Part shown: piece after piece, positions 17,265-26,935 of the stretch | Layout: the number at the start of each line of letters is the position of its first letter | Position numbering within the stretch: position 1 is the stretch's first letter | Made by a program: the position numbers and the translations under genes | Assembly (NCBI GenBank): GCA_022821275.1 | Contig: JAJEDY010000061.1 | Location: 1-64,000, forward strand | DNA: 64,000 nt | DNA from: Candidatus Latescibacterota bacterium | GTDB taxonomy: Bacteria; Latescibacterota; UBA2968 | Direction of reading: 5' to 3' | The notes under the pieces: model-generated | Databases searched by the model: none | What the model was told of the DNA's origin: nothing | Seen by the model: only the letters and a program-made list of their open reading frames with translations

Positions 17265-19226
17265 CTACTTCCACACAATGGGTATCCAAACTGTCATTTC
17301 ACTTTGCCCCCGATTGCACCATGAATAATAGGGAACGAATTGGGCTTGAATGGTTTCCCACTCTGGTTTGACCAGCGTCCGATACATGCCTTCTGTTTTA
17401 TTTTCGCGCAAGACAACATTACCGCTTATCGTCGTCAGACCGCCCAGCAATTTTGGCTGATATTCTGCTTTTAAGTCGGAAGGGACCGGCAAATACACGT
17501 CCAGAATACCCGTGTGTTCCGGAAGGTCAGGCGATTCAATGCAGTACACCACAGGGCCGCGTTTAATCGCTACCTGATTGCGGATTTCTTCAATACGCGG
17601 ATGACCTTCAATTAGCGCAATATCCATCGGCATTTCCAGTGCAACAACATCACCCGCTTTCCAGGCAAGTTCAATTCTGGCAAAAGTTCCAGGTGCGACA
17701 TCAACACCAGCATCTCTTCCGTTTACCGTAATTTTGGTGCCTACCGCCCATTGGGGAATGCGCAGCAACATCTCAAAGGGCTTGTCCTTGCATTCCTCTA
17801 TCGCAATTTTCACTGCGCCATCCCACGGATACTGGGAATCCTGTTTCAGCCTGATCTTCGATCCGTCCAGCATTTGGGTATCCAGCTTGTTCCCCCCGTA
17901 TAAATTTACCGCAATGCCGTTCTCCGTCAGGCTGTATGCCCATCCAGACGACTTGGCAATGGTTCGGACAAGGTTGGGCGGACAGCAAAAACACTTGATA
18001 TAGGGCAACCGAACAGCCGTCTCTGTAGGCGTCCTGGAATAATCACGTCCTTCGTGATTCATACGAAGCGGGTTGGCGTAGAAATAATGCTTGCCATCAC
18101 TGCTGATGCCAGAAAGCGCACTGTTATACAAAACCAACTCCATAACATCGGCATATTTGCTTTCGCCCTTCAAACTCAGCATACGCCAGTTGAACATGGC
18201 ATTGCCGACATTCGCACAGGTTTCATTATAAGCCGTCGAATTGGGCATCATATATTCGTCAATAAATGCCTCATGGACAAAATCCACCCGGGAAGATGCA
18301 CCGTGATGCGCCTGTCCGACAGCACCTGTTACATACATCTTCTTATCGACCACATTTGCCCAAAGCCGCTCAAGAGCGTCCAGCAGGGCCTTTTCTCCGG
18401 TTTCTGCATACACATCCGCAACACCGGCATAGAGGTACATGGCCAGGACTGCGTGACCAACGGCCTCTGTCTCCTCGCGAATGGGAACCCGATCCTGACA
18501 CATATCCCCTTCGAACTTCGGGTTGACAGTCGGAGCCTGTACGGGACCATCTCCTCTCATGTTGACAAATATCTCGGCCAACTCGAGATAACGCGCGTCT
18601 CTGGTCGTTCGATAAAGCTCTACCAACCCCATAATCTGAGAGGGATTAAAACCAAAACGCGCCAGTTCCTTTGGACGAGGTTGAAAAATCCCATACAGAT
18701 AGTCTGCGTGTTTAACAGCGATATCCAGAAAATTGGTTTTTCCAGTTACTCGACGATGAATACATGCACTGGTCAGCAAATGACCACTGTTGTAAAGTTC
18801 GTGGTACTGGCGGTTGGAAAACCGATCAAACCCATTGATGGTAACGTGGGTCGATAGATATCCATCGTCTTCCTGAGCCTTTCCGATGATCTCGATAATC
18901 TCATCCAGTTCCTCAACAATCTTCTCATCCTTATTGACCCCATAGACATACATGGCGGATTCCATCCACTTGTAAAAATCGCCATCATGCCACCAGTGGC
19001 CCTTATGCTCGCCCTCCTTGAGACCAGCAGCAATTTTAAAATTGTTATAGCCATGCCCGATATCGCCTTTGAGCAGTGTGCCCATATAGGGCACCATCAC
19101 CTCTTCACACAACCGATATTTGTCCGCCCAAAATCCATCCGTCCACTGGCAGTCGCCAATGTTGATACTCTTGAACACAACGTGTGGGCTTTCCGCATTA
19201 TTGACGATGCCATTTCGCTTTTTCAT
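17265..19226 (-). CDS. Glycoside hydrolase family 127-like (beta-L-arabinofuranosidase type)
   Basis: A 653-residue enzyme with the alpha/alpha-barrel motifs of GH127/DUF1680, including LYNSGHLLTSACIHRRVTGK. The metal-thiolate site is visible as ETCAN (Glu335, Cys337) and KCFCCPPN (Cys414, Cys415), which in characterised members carries zinc and the nucleophilic Cys. These enzymes remove beta-L-arabinofuranose or related sugars. There is no signal peptide, so it acts on imported oligosaccharides. ATG 19226 is preferred because AGGA lies about 11 bases upstream; another in-frame ATG is at 19238. It sits 43 bases after the sulfatase at 19270. Confidence 0.9.
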   Translation of the reverse strand: MKKRNGIVNNAESPHVVFKSINIGDCQWTDGFWADKYRLCEEVMVPYMGTLLKGDIGHGYNNFKIAAGLKEGEHKGHWWHDGDFYKWMESAMYVYGVNKDEKIVEELDEIIEIIGKAQEDDGYLSTHVTINGFDRFSNRQYHELYNSGHLLTSACIHRRVTGKTNFLDIAVKHADYLYGIFQPRPKELARFGFNPSQIMGLVELYRTTRDARYLELAEIFVNMRGDGPVQAPTVNPKFEGDMCQDRVPIREETEAVGHAVLAMYLYAGVADVYAETGEKALLDALERLWANVVDKKMYVTGAVGQAHHGASSRVDFVHEAFIDEYMMPNSTAYNETCANVGNAMFNWRMLSLKGESKYADVMELVLYNSALSGISSDGKHYFYANPLRMNHEGRDYSRTPTETAVRLPYIKCFCCPPNLVRTIAKSSGWAYSLTENGIAVNLYGGNKLDTQMLDGSKIRLKQDSQYPWDGAVKIAIEECKDKPFEMLLRIPQWAVGTKITVNGRDAGVDVAPGTFARIELAWKAGDVVALEMPMDIALIEGHPRIEEIRNQVAIKRGPVVYCIESPDLPEHTGILDVYLPVPSDLKAEYQPKLLGGLTTISGNVVLRENKTEGMYRTLVKPEWETIQAQFVPYYSWCNRGQSEMTVWIPIVWK

Positions 19227-19269
19227 AAAAATTATCATCCTGGCGTTAGTAAAACAATATTCCACACCC

Positions 19270-20721
19270 TCAATACGGATGCGTCCGCACTGGCAGAGGA
19301 TCGCGCGCTTTGATGATGCGTTCCATCAGTTCGTCTTTCAACTGGCGCTTGACCCGCTCCGTGCCAGCATCATCCCACAGATTGACGAATTCGTTAGGGT
19401 CAGATTCGAGGTCGTACAATTCGCCGTATTCCTGCCCAACGTAGTAGCTGTAGCACCATTTCAGCGATCGAAGTGTACATACACTGGGTTCTTGCGGGTT
19501 GCCGGTCTGGGCAATGTCCGGATTCTCTATCCCATCGACATACGAATCGATAAAAACCGCGTCGTACCCGGTAGCGGTGCTATCAGTAGTCAGCGCGGGC
19601 ACCTGGGACCGTCCCTGCACACCAGGCGGGAGTATTATACCGGCCAGGTCAGATAGTGTGGGGAAGATATCTATGGACTGCACAATATTGCCCAACCGCT
19701 TACCTTGCTGCAAACGAGAACCCCAGTTGTAAATCATCGGCACACTGGCACTTTGCTCATAATGCACAAAGCCTTTGTACCAATCGAAATGATCACCGAG
19801 CAGATCGCCGTGATCTGCAGTAAAGGCGATAATCGTATTTTCCCGGATTCCCAGATCATCGAGCACTTCGAGAATACGCCCCACCGAGTCATCAATCAAT
19901 GTCACCTCACCGTAGTACTGGGTCCGAGCGGCAGCCACGTTCTCATTCTGCTCACTACGGGCCAGCGCTCGTTTGCGAACAGGTTCTGGTTTGTCATCCA
20001 ATTCACCTTCTCGACAGATGGGCGCGGGCATGTCAGCCTCATTGTACATCTCCCTATAAGGTGAAGGTGGATTGTAACTGTGATGCGGATCGACAAAAGA
20101 GCAAAACGCAAAGAATGGATCACCGCTCTGGTGGCAGTCCTGAATAAATCGGATGGTATGGTCTGCCGACCAGGTGCTGTTGTGCAATTTCAACGGAATT
20201 TCATGATCCGGCTTGCCAGCATGTTCTGGATAATTCTCCTCAATCCAATACGCTTGTTCGCCACGGCGACCGTCATCTCCAATATGGAACTCCTGAAATC
20301 CATAATAAGGCTCAGACCGCGTGTCCATACGGGGTATCGTATGCACAAAAGGCGGCCGGTCAAAGTGACACTGAAAATGGAATTTCCCTGCGCCTCCCGT
20401 CCGATAGCCCTGCTCCATAAACGTCTGCGCCATAGTGATTTCATCCAGCGGCAGATCCACACCGCAATGGCGCACCCCATGTGCCTGTGGATACCGGCCC
20501 GTAAAGATCGACGCTCGGGCTGGCATACAGATCGGATGCTGGGTCCAGCACTGCTCACACAACACGCCTTCCTCCGCCAGACGGTCGATATTCGGCGTTT
20601 GAATAACCGGATCACCGTAACAACCAAGCGCAGCCTTGCGATGCTGATCGGTCATAATGAACAACACATTGGGGTGGGAATGTGATTCGGTGTACAGGCG
20701 CAATGATTCGCGTTCTTTCAA
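19270..20721 (-). CDS. Sulfatase (formylglycine type)
   Basis: A sulfatase of about 483 residues with NVLFIMTDQHRKAALGCYG at the first metal site (Asp25) and signature C65-M-P-A-R followed by FTG. GAGKFHFQ and FTADHGDLLGDH, followed by WYKG, are typical of the choline-sulfatase/heparan-type branch. No ATG occurs before the conserved core. TTG at 20721 is chosen because AAAGGTG lies seven bases upstream; TTG at 20739 is possible. The C-terminal ELYDLESDPNEF motif is normal. No signal peptide is present. Confidence 0.92.
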   Translation of the reverse strand: MKERESLRLYTESHSHPNVLFIMTDQHRKAALGCYGDPVIQTPNIDRLAEEGVLCEQCWTQHPICMPARASIFTGRYPQAHGVRHCGVDLPLDEITMAQTFMEQGYRTGGAGKFHFQCHFDRPPFVHTIPRMDTRSEPYYGFQEFHIGDDGRRGEQAYWIEENYPEHAGKPDHEIPLKLHNSTWSADHTIRFIQDCHQSGDPFFAFCSFVDPHHSYNPPSPYREMYNEADMPAPICREGELDDKPEPVRKRALARSEQNENVAAARTQYYGEVTLIDDSVGRILEVLDDLGIRENTIIAFTADHGDLLGDHFDWYKGFVHYEQSASVPMIYNWGSRLQQGKRLGNIVQSIDIFPTLSDLAGIILPPGVQGRSQVPALTTDSTATGYDAVFIDSYVDGIENPDIAQTGNPQEPSVCTLRSLKWCYSYYVGQEYGELYDLESDPNEFVNLWDDAGTERVKRQLKDELMERIIKARDPLPVRTHPY

Positions 20722-20748
20722 AACAATTTCACCTTTCAATGAACATAA

Positions 20749-21960
20749 TCAGATCTCTTTCAGATCTTCCCTGGCCATTTGCTCCCTCTCTCGACGCATC
20801 GCCTCACCCAATCCACTTTTGTAATAGTATTCCGGCGGCCACCAGTGCTCTGTCTGTCGCATATTTGGGGCATCCTCGTCCTGACTCAAGTCGCAGTCGA
20901 ATCGAGCCAGAATACTGTGCTTTCCAACACCTGTAAAGTGACAAAGCCCCCACGTAATCCCCTGTCCGTTATCGGTATTGGTAAACGCATCCGGCACGTA
21001 GGGGCCCGGGGCGATGGGCATCAGACTGACGGTAGAAGCGATCTCGAAATTGATACCGTCTGGGGCGAACTGAATCGTATTGTGCTCATTCCCATGTCGA
21101 ATCGCAAGCGCGGCAATCCCGTTCTTGAAGGGAAACAGACCCGTTTCATGTCCCGAATTCAACACGGGATTGAGTGGGCATTTCTCAAAAGGCCCCAGCG
21201 GATCGTCGGCAATGGCCAATCCCTGTAATCGGATGTTTTGCTTCCGTGCTGCGTTCATATCCGATTTATAGTACATGTAGATTTGATCTTTGTACACCAG
21301 TGGATAGGGGTCATGAATAGAGAACTGGTCCCAGGACCCTTCTGGACCATTCGGAATCACGACCTCGTGTGTCGGTGTCCAGGGCCCATTCGGCGAATCC
21401 GCACAGGAGACCGACACCGGGCAATCATCACCGCGCGTACCCGACATCTCCAGAAAACTCTGATAGTAGAGATAGTATCTGTCCTTCCAAACGAGAATGT
21501 CGGGGGTGGAAACAGACCGCCATCCGGGGTGCGGTTTGGCAGGTCGTGGCACCGCAACGCCCTGTTCTTCCCATACAAAACCATCTTCACTCGTAGCATA
21601 CCAGATTTCTGACAGATCCCAGTCGGTCGAAGGAATCGATTCCGCGCCTCTTCCCGGACCCTGCGGAGGCGCATCCGTACTGCGCCGCGTGTACCATACG
21701 TAATACTTGCCATCGGCTTTGATCACCTTGCTCGGATCGCGCCTCGTAAGCCTGCCATCTCCTCCCCGGTAATCCAGCCCTTCAAGCTCCGTATATCGAA
21801 ACTGGGAATACAGCTCATTCCACCAGGTAGAAGGCTCACTGTAGTTCGCAAAGAGCCGGTCCATAGCACGGCTCAAAGGCATATCCGGTCTTTCTCTTGG
21901 CATGACGTACGGAAAAAACGCCGCGCCCTTGTCCTTTCCATCGTTCACAGGTATCTCCAT
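20749..21960 (-). CDS. GH117/GH43-like five-bladed beta-propeller glycosidase
   Basis: A 403-residue beta-propeller enzyme. The segment RRDPSKVIKADGKYYVWYT, then WYATSEDGFVWEEQG and SVSTPDILVWKDRYYLYYQ, resembles GH117, whose known members remove 3,6-anhydro-L-galactose from agar oligosaccharides. GH43-type enzymes share the fold, so the family call is likely rather than certain. There is no signal peptide. The start is ATG 21960, although the ribosome binding site is weak. It is flanked by two sulfatases, which fits stepwise removal of sulfate and sugar from a galactan-like chain. Confidence 0.78.
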   Translation of the reverse strand: MEIPVNDGKDKGAAFFPYVMPRERPDMPLSRAMDRLFANYSEPSTWWNELYSQFRYTELEGLDYRGGDGRLTRRDPSKVIKADGKYYVWYTRRSTDAPPQGPGRGAESIPSTDWDLSEIWYATSEDGFVWEEQGVAVPRPAKPHPGWRSVSTPDILVWKDRYYLYYQSFLEMSGTRGDDCPVSVSCADSPNGPWTPTHEVVIPNGPEGSWDQFSIHDPYPLVYKDQIYMYYKSDMNAARKQNIRLQGLAIADDPLGPFEKCPLNPVLNSGHETGLFPFKNGIAALAIRHGNEHNTIQFAPDGINFEIASTVSLMPIAPGPYVPDAFTNTDNGQGITWGLCHFTGVGKHSILARFDCDLSQDEDAPNMRQTEHWWPPEYYYKSGLGEAMRREREQMAREDLKEI

Positions 21961-21986
21961 TTTGTTCAAATGCTGAGTAAACGACG

Positions 21987-23375
21987 TTAATAAATGAGCC
22001 GGCCTTTGCGTAATGCAGGCTCATTGTAGCGCGCCATCTGGGCAATCAACTCAGCCTTAAATTTCTCTGCAACCTCTTTGTATTCGGGATCGGAATATAC
22101 GTTGACCAACTCATCCGGGTCCTTATGCAGATCATACAACCAGGGATCGTCAGCCTGTGAGAGAACCAGTTTATAACGTCGGTTAACAGCCATAACGGTC
22201 TGCGATGTTGAAGTCGTCATATAGACAATGCGATCGTCATCTACCACCTTTTCATCACTGAGAAACGCCGCAGCATCATTGAACCCGTGGGCATTCGGAA
22301 TCTCCTCCTCAATCCCCATCATACCCAGAATCGTCGGACCGAAATCAACCGTCGTATAGGCGGTATTCACAACTTTCCCCGGAGCGATCTTCCCGGGCCA
22401 ACGAATCACAAACGGAATCTTGGCACTGCCTTCGTAGGGCATCCCTTTGTTGTGGCGTCTATGTTCGCCCATCAGGTCGCCATGATCGGCAGTAAAAATC
22501 ACGATCGTATTCTGATCCAGTCCCCCGGCTTCCAGATCTGCCAGAATGCGCCCCACATTATCGTCGATACACTTGACCATCCCAAAATACCTCTGCATCT
22601 GACCCTGCTTCAGTTCACGGGCCGTATTCCTATCTCCAAACCGGTGCCATTTCGGCATTTTCTCCACGGGAAAATCCATCGTGCGCGGGTTTTGAAAAAC
22701 CATGTCTTCATACATCGTATCATAAGGCGCGCGAACCGTATTTGGTCCGTGCGGATCCGGTATAGAAACCATAATGCAAAAGGGTTGATTCTGATCGCGC
22801 TCGATAATTTCCAGAGTGCGGGTCGTCAACCAATCAGTTGTAAACGATTTTTCGTCGGCACCATCTACCCTGCTGGCAGGCCCACCCCTGTTTTTCCTCG
22901 CCGCAACGTAGGGCGTGCCATCCTCTCTCAACCCGAGTTTCTTCCAGTGACCGCGGTTCCACATATACCGATTGTCCTCAAAACCGAATTTGTGCTCTGG
23001 CGCAAAGCCGGGCTTGGCTTCTCCACCCAGATGCCACTTGCCCAGATATGAGGTGGCATAGCCCTGATTTTTGAGCACCTCGGCAAAAGTAACCAATCCC
23101 TCTTTCAGGGGGATATCGTTTTTATACACATCGGTAGCAATCGGATAAAGACCGGAAACAAAAGAGGCACGCGAAGGCGAACAAACAGGCGACGACGAAT
23201 AATAACTGTCGCAAATAGCGCCGTCCCGGGCGAGCGAATCAATATGAGGCGTATCTACTTTAACACCCGGTCCCCAGACAAAAGCCTGATCCTCCTCCAT
23301 CAAATCGCGATAGCAACCCAATGTGCGAAAATTGTGTTCATCGGTGTGAATAATCAGCAGATTCGGCCTATTCAT
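21987..23375 (-). CDS. Sulfatase (formylglycine type)
   Basis: A 462-residue sulfatase with NLLIIHTDEHNFRTLGCY at the N-terminus and C65-S-P-S-R followed by VSG as signature. SYLGKWHLGG and IFTADHGDLMGEHRRHNKG complete the active site. An insertion near residues 25-40 before VDTPHID is longer than in the neighbours. AAGGAG stands well placed before the ATG. The protein has no signal peptide. It lies between the GH117-like gene and the Gfo/Idh/MocA gene. Confidence 0.93.
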   Translation of the reverse strand: MNRPNLLIIHTDEHNFRTLGCYRDLMEEDQAFVWGPGVKVDTPHIDSLARDGAICDSYYSSSPVCSPSRASFVSGLYPIATDVYKNDIPLKEGLVTFAEVLKNQGYATSYLGKWHLGGEAKPGFAPEHKFGFEDNRYMWNRGHWKKLGLREDGTPYVAARKNRGGPASRVDGADEKSFTTDWLTTRTLEIIERDQNQPFCIMVSIPDPHGPNTVRAPYDTMYEDMVFQNPRTMDFPVEKMPKWHRFGDRNTARELKQGQMQRYFGMVKCIDDNVGRILADLEAGGLDQNTIVIFTADHGDLMGEHRRHNKGMPYEGSAKIPFVIRWPGKIAPGKVVNTAYTTVDFGPTILGMMGIEEEIPNAHGFNDAAAFLSDEKVVDDDRIVYMTTSTSQTVMAVNRRYKLVLSQADDPWLYDLHKDPDELVNVYSDPEYKEVAEKFKAELIAQMARYNEPALRKGRLIY

Positions 23376-23422
23376 GTCGTTCTCCTTCTATTATTTTGTT
23401 CATCCCTGAATCAAACATCCGA

Positions 23423-24547
23423 CTATCCGATTGCCCAATTCGGATCGTTCACAGGCTCCAGCTTCCCGCTGTCAGCAGAACGGACTCCAGCATCTACAAT
23501 GGCCGTCACGTCGAGATTCATGCCCACCTGCAGCGTTTCATGCAGAGGCTCGCCTGTGTCCAGATGGTGAATCAACTCCTCGGATATCTGGCGACGTCCC
23601 TGGGGCAGTCTCTCGCTCGAATAGGTGGTACTCTCACCGGTCTCTACCTGGACAACAGCCGGCTTGCCCCTACCTCCCCCTACCACCAACGTGCCTTCCG
23701 TCCCATATACGATCGGACCGTTCGGTACTCCCTGATGCCTGGTAGTCCACGTCCCCTCAAACACGCCCATTGCACGCGAGAACCGGACGATCATCGCGCC
23801 GTTGTCGTCTGCATCACCCCACGGGCTATTCAAGTTCGCTCGCATTCCGATTGCCGACACGCCGGGTTCACCGATATACCAGCACGCGGCCAAGGCTCCG
23901 TAAGAGCAAAAATCCAGCATCGCACCCCCGCCATCCGACGCGCGATGCCACCACGTAGTGCCCAGTTCCCGCTCGGTCATCGCTTCCGCACCTCCGCTCA
24001 CGCCTGCGTGACTGACACCCGCCCCGAGCGGTCCGCGATGACCACCTCGCCAACGGACTTCGAGCACGCGGCCGATCATGCCCTGATCAATCAACTCTTT
24101 GGCCTTTCTCGCAGGAGGACGCCACGTAATCGGCCAATTCACCGCCATTGTCACCCCTGCAGCTTCGCAAGCGCGGGCCATCTGCAATGCGTCAGACATC
24201 GACATTGCCATCGGTTTCTCCACACATACATGGGCATTCGCCTGCGCGCAGGCGGCCACCACTTCAGGGTGGCGCGCATTTTCGGTCGTACAGATCGCGA
24301 TATCGAGTGCTTCCTTCGCCAGCATCTCCCGATAATCTTCGTACGCTTTCGGAATCCCTATCTGGTTCAGCGCATTTTTTATGTTCCACCCACGCGTGTA
24401 CGGCGCATCGCGCAGTTCGGGAATCGTCGGCACGGTATCCGCACACGCCACCAGATCAACCTGCGCGTGTTGTGCGAACAACGCGGCAACATTGTTGACG
24501 TGCATATGTGCAAAACCGATCACACCGACCCGGTATGTATGGCTCAT
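23423..24547 (-). CDS. Gfo/Idh/MocA-family oxidoreductase
   Basis: A 374-residue NAD(P)-dependent sugar dehydrogenase-like protein. The N-terminal Rossmann strand is RVGVIGFAHMHVNN; the second Gly of the usual GxGxxG is replaced, which is seen in some members. The EKP motif (E110-K111-P112) follows at the normal place, and the C-terminal alpha/beta domain has GTEGTLVVGGG. Such enzymes oxidise or epimerise sugars, often in glycan catabolism. GGAGGTGG before the ATG is a strong ribosome site. It follows a PhyH gene by 47 bases. Confidence 0.9.
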   Translation of the reverse strand: MSHTYRVGVIGFAHMHVNNVAALFAQHAQVDLVACADTVPTIPELRDAPYTRGWNIKNALNQIGIPKAYEDYREMLAKEALDIAICTTENARHPEVVAACAQANAHVCVEKPMAMSMSDALQMARACEAAGVTMAVNWPITWRPPARKAKELIDQGMIGRVLEVRWRGGHRGPLGAGVSHAGVSGGAEAMTERELGTTWWHRASDGGGAMLDFCSYGALAACWYIGEPGVSAIGMRANLNSPWGDADDNGAMIVRFSRAMGVFEGTWTTRHQGVPNGPIVYGTEGTLVVGGGRGKPAVVQVETGESTTYSSERLPQGRRQISEELIHHLDTGEPLHETLQVGMNLDVTAIVDAGVRSADSGKLEPVNDPNWAIG

Positions 24548-24594
24548 ATTCCACCTCCTGTCTTTGACCCATATTCAGGTCACAAAATTTTTCT

Positions 24595-25380
24595 TCACGA
24601 CACTCCGTCGAGATCCATCACTTCGCGGACACCGGAAAATTCTCGCCAGATATCAGTGAAGCAGTCGTTGCCGTTGCTTGCACAATCAACATGGCTCATG
24701 CGGGCAATTGTGGCATAGCGAATATTGGCCGAAGCGTTGGGGCTGGCGCAGTGATACACCAAAAAATGAGCGAGAATGAGATCCCCTGCCTGACCGGTGA
24801 TCATATCCGGTGGCCCCGGCTGGTCGATGTGTGGCTGTCCTTTGGAGAGAATCTCAATGCCTTCTCCTTTTAAATAGTCCTCATATACATGATGAGACCC
24901 GGGCCAGACCGTGAAATTTCCACTATAAGGCTCGGATACATCGGCGAGATAAATGATGCCAAAGCAGGTGAAGCCCCGATGATAGGTCCCTTTTGGTTTG
25001 CCGTTTCTCCCATTGCCCATATTATCGATGTGACCGGTCGGTTCGGGCGGGGCTTTGTCCAGGACGTTGGGAAAACGAGAAGCGGGCGTTGTCCTGCCAA
25101 TGGGAACTTTGAGATTCCCTTCGCCCAGTAGAGATTCTGTCAGAGACACGACAGGGCTTTTGTGGTACAGATCCTTGATCATCGGACTGCTATTGAGGTT
25201 ACTCATCACCTCACCGCCACCGTGGTGCTTTGCCAGATTCAGACCCTTCGGGCTGAGTGTTCCGATGGAATAGTTGATCGCTTGACGAGCCGTGTCAATC
25301 ATCTCATTTGAAATCACACCGGGAATTTTGACATAACCCCGATGGTAAAATTCACGGATTTGTTCGGTAGTGAGCTTCAT
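24595..25380 (-). CDS. PhyH-like Fe(II)/2-oxoglutarate dioxygenase
   Basis: A 261-residue oxygenase with H117-I-D119 (GHIDNMGNG), distal H210 (VYHCASPN) and R221. It has the WPGSHHVYEDY helix cap. The G-N-G-R-N-G-K-P-K stretch just after the HxD motif resembles the loop of the PhyH gene at 6273 only loosely. GGAGGAG precedes the ATG. It follows the sulfatase at 25413 by 32 bases and probably shares its transcript. Confidence 0.9.
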   Translation of the reverse strand: MKLTTEQIREFYHRGYVKIPGVISNEMIDTARQAINYSIGTLSPKGLNLAKHHGGGEVMSNLNSSPMIKDLYHKSPVVSLTESLLGEGNLKVPIGRTTPASRFPNVLDKAPPEPTGHIDNMGNGRNGKPKGTYHRGFTCFGIIYLADVSEPYSGNFTVWPGSHHVYEDYLKGEGIEILSKGQPHIDQPGPPDMITGQAGDLILAHFLVYHCASPNASANIRYATIARMSHVDCASNGNDCFTDIWREFSGVREVMDLDGVS

Positions 25381-25412
25381 GACATTCTCCTCCAGTTTTA
25401 TGAATCAGGACA

Positions 25413-26912
25413 CTACGCCCTTTGAAATTCCTTGGGATGGGCAGCGGGCAGATTTTTGCCTGCATCGTCGCGAAAGGCTTCTTTTGGACCCCAGGGCGCC
25501 GTATTCACCATGATGTACTGGGTGGAGCCAAGCCTATCCTGCTCCTGATAGGCAAATCGCCACATGCGCCTTACCAGGTCTCGTTTAATGTCGTTATAGG
25601 CGGAATCCTCATCGAGATTTTTCATCTCGTGCGGATCGTTGACCAGATCGTACAATTCATCGCGACCAAAGCCGTTGTACACATACTTATATTCTCTGGT
25701 AACCACCATGCGCTGGGTAAACATCTGTTCGGTACCTTCACATTGCGTACACATCTCCTCACGCCAATCCTCAGGCGTCGCATCGTTGAGAAAAGGCACG
25801 AGGCTGTTTCCAGTGAAGTAGCGGTCGGTCTCAACGCCAGCAAGATCGAGGAAGGTCGGCGCAAAATCGGCCAAGCTCACGAAGCGATCTTCCGTTCGAC
25901 CGGGATTCTTCAGGCCATTTGGCCAGCGGATAATAGCGGGCACCCTGTAAGCACCCAAAAACGCTGGAACTTGCTTATGGAACAGCCCGTGCTCACCAAC
26001 ATAGTCTCCGTGGTCCGAACAGAACAGGACCAGTGTGTCATCCACCTGTCCAGTATCGTCGAGCGCCGACATAATCAGGCCAAAGTTGTCATCGATCTTT
26101 GTGCATACAGCCCGGAAATGACGGATCGCCTCTTTTGCACCATTTTCGCCCAGTCTGTCGAACACATTCTGCCGCAGTTTGCGGTAGTAATCGGGTTTAT
26201 CGCTCATATCATCGTAATAACTTGGCGGTAACTCCGTATCCGTGGGATCATACATATCGAGGTACTCCTTCTCTGCACGGTATGGGGTATGCGGCGCATT
26301 CCATCCCACGAACAACACCCAGGACTTTTCACCTACCGCCAATTTGGGTATTTCTTCAAGCGCCAGACGGGTAGTCTGTTCATCACTGGCAAAACCTACT
26401 TCTGCCTCACCGTAGAGCGAATGTGAATCATAACCGGGCACATTGATCATATCCTCGCCATCCGGGTCGGGATCATCCGCAGTCGCTCTGATCCTTTCCC
26501 AACTGGATCCCCCACGTTTAAGCGTCCCTTTGTAGGGCGACAACTCTCGCCATCCGTAGTTCTTCGGCGTCTGATCATCCCGGGCACTCACATGCCATTT
26601 ACCACAGTAAGCAAGTTCGTAACCCGCTTCGCGCAAATCCTGGCTCCACGTTTTCACACCCTGATACATACCGTGATTAATCGCGTACTCGTTGCTCACA
26701 TTGTTCCAAACACCTGTACGCGTGGGATACAGCCCCGTCATAAAACTGGCTCTGGCAGGACTGCAATGAGCCATCGGCGGATAGACCTCGGTAAAAGAGA
26801 GGCCCTCCGTCGCCAGCTTCTTCACATTTGGCATGATACAGGGATTATCCGGCAGTACCGTGTCGGCGCGCTGATGATCAGTCATAACAATTAAAATATT
26901 GGGCTTTTTCAC
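25413..26912 (-). CDS. Sulfatase (formylglycine type)
   Basis: A 499-residue sulfatase with NILIVMTDHQRADTV at the first metal site and C50-S-P-A-R followed by MTG. LAYCGKWHVS and FCSDHGDYVGEHGLFHKQ are typical for the family. No ATG lies before the core. GTG at 26912 is chosen because AAGGAG is seven bases upstream, whereas the TTG at 26939 would overlap the PhyH stop. The ribosome site lies just after the end of the upstream PhyH gene, so coupling is likely. No signal peptide is seen. Confidence 0.92.
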   Translation of the reverse strand: MKKPNILIVMTDHQRADTVLPDNPCIMPNVKKLATEGLSFTEVYPPMAHCSPARASFMTGLYPTRTGVWNNVSNEYAINHGMYQGVKTWSQDLREAGYELAYCGKWHVSARDDQTPKNYGWRELSPYKGTLKRGGSSWERIRATADDPDPDGEDMINVPGYDSHSLYGEAEVGFASDEQTTRLALEEIPKLAVGEKSWVLFVGWNAPHTPYRAEKEYLDMYDPTDTELPPSYYDDMSDKPDYYRKLRQNVFDRLGENGAKEAIRHFRAVCTKIDDNFGLIMSALDDTGQVDDTLVLFCSDHGDYVGEHGLFHKQVPAFLGAYRVPAIIRWPNGLKNPGRTEDRFVSLADFAPTFLDLAGVETDRYFTGNSLVPFLNDATPEDWREEMCTQCEGTEQMFTQRMVVTREYKYVYNGFGRDELYDLVNDPHEMKNLDEDSAYNDIKRDLVRRMWRFAYQEQDRLGSTQYIMVNTAPWGPKEAFRDDAGKNLPAAHPKEFQRA

Positions 26913-26935
26913 ATAAGGCTCCTTAATCTCTTTGA

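Noticed and set aside
23396-24718. A 440-codon plus-strand frame opposite the Gfo/Idh/MocA gene
   Set aside because: It crosses two minus-strand genes and their spacer, and shows no conserved element.
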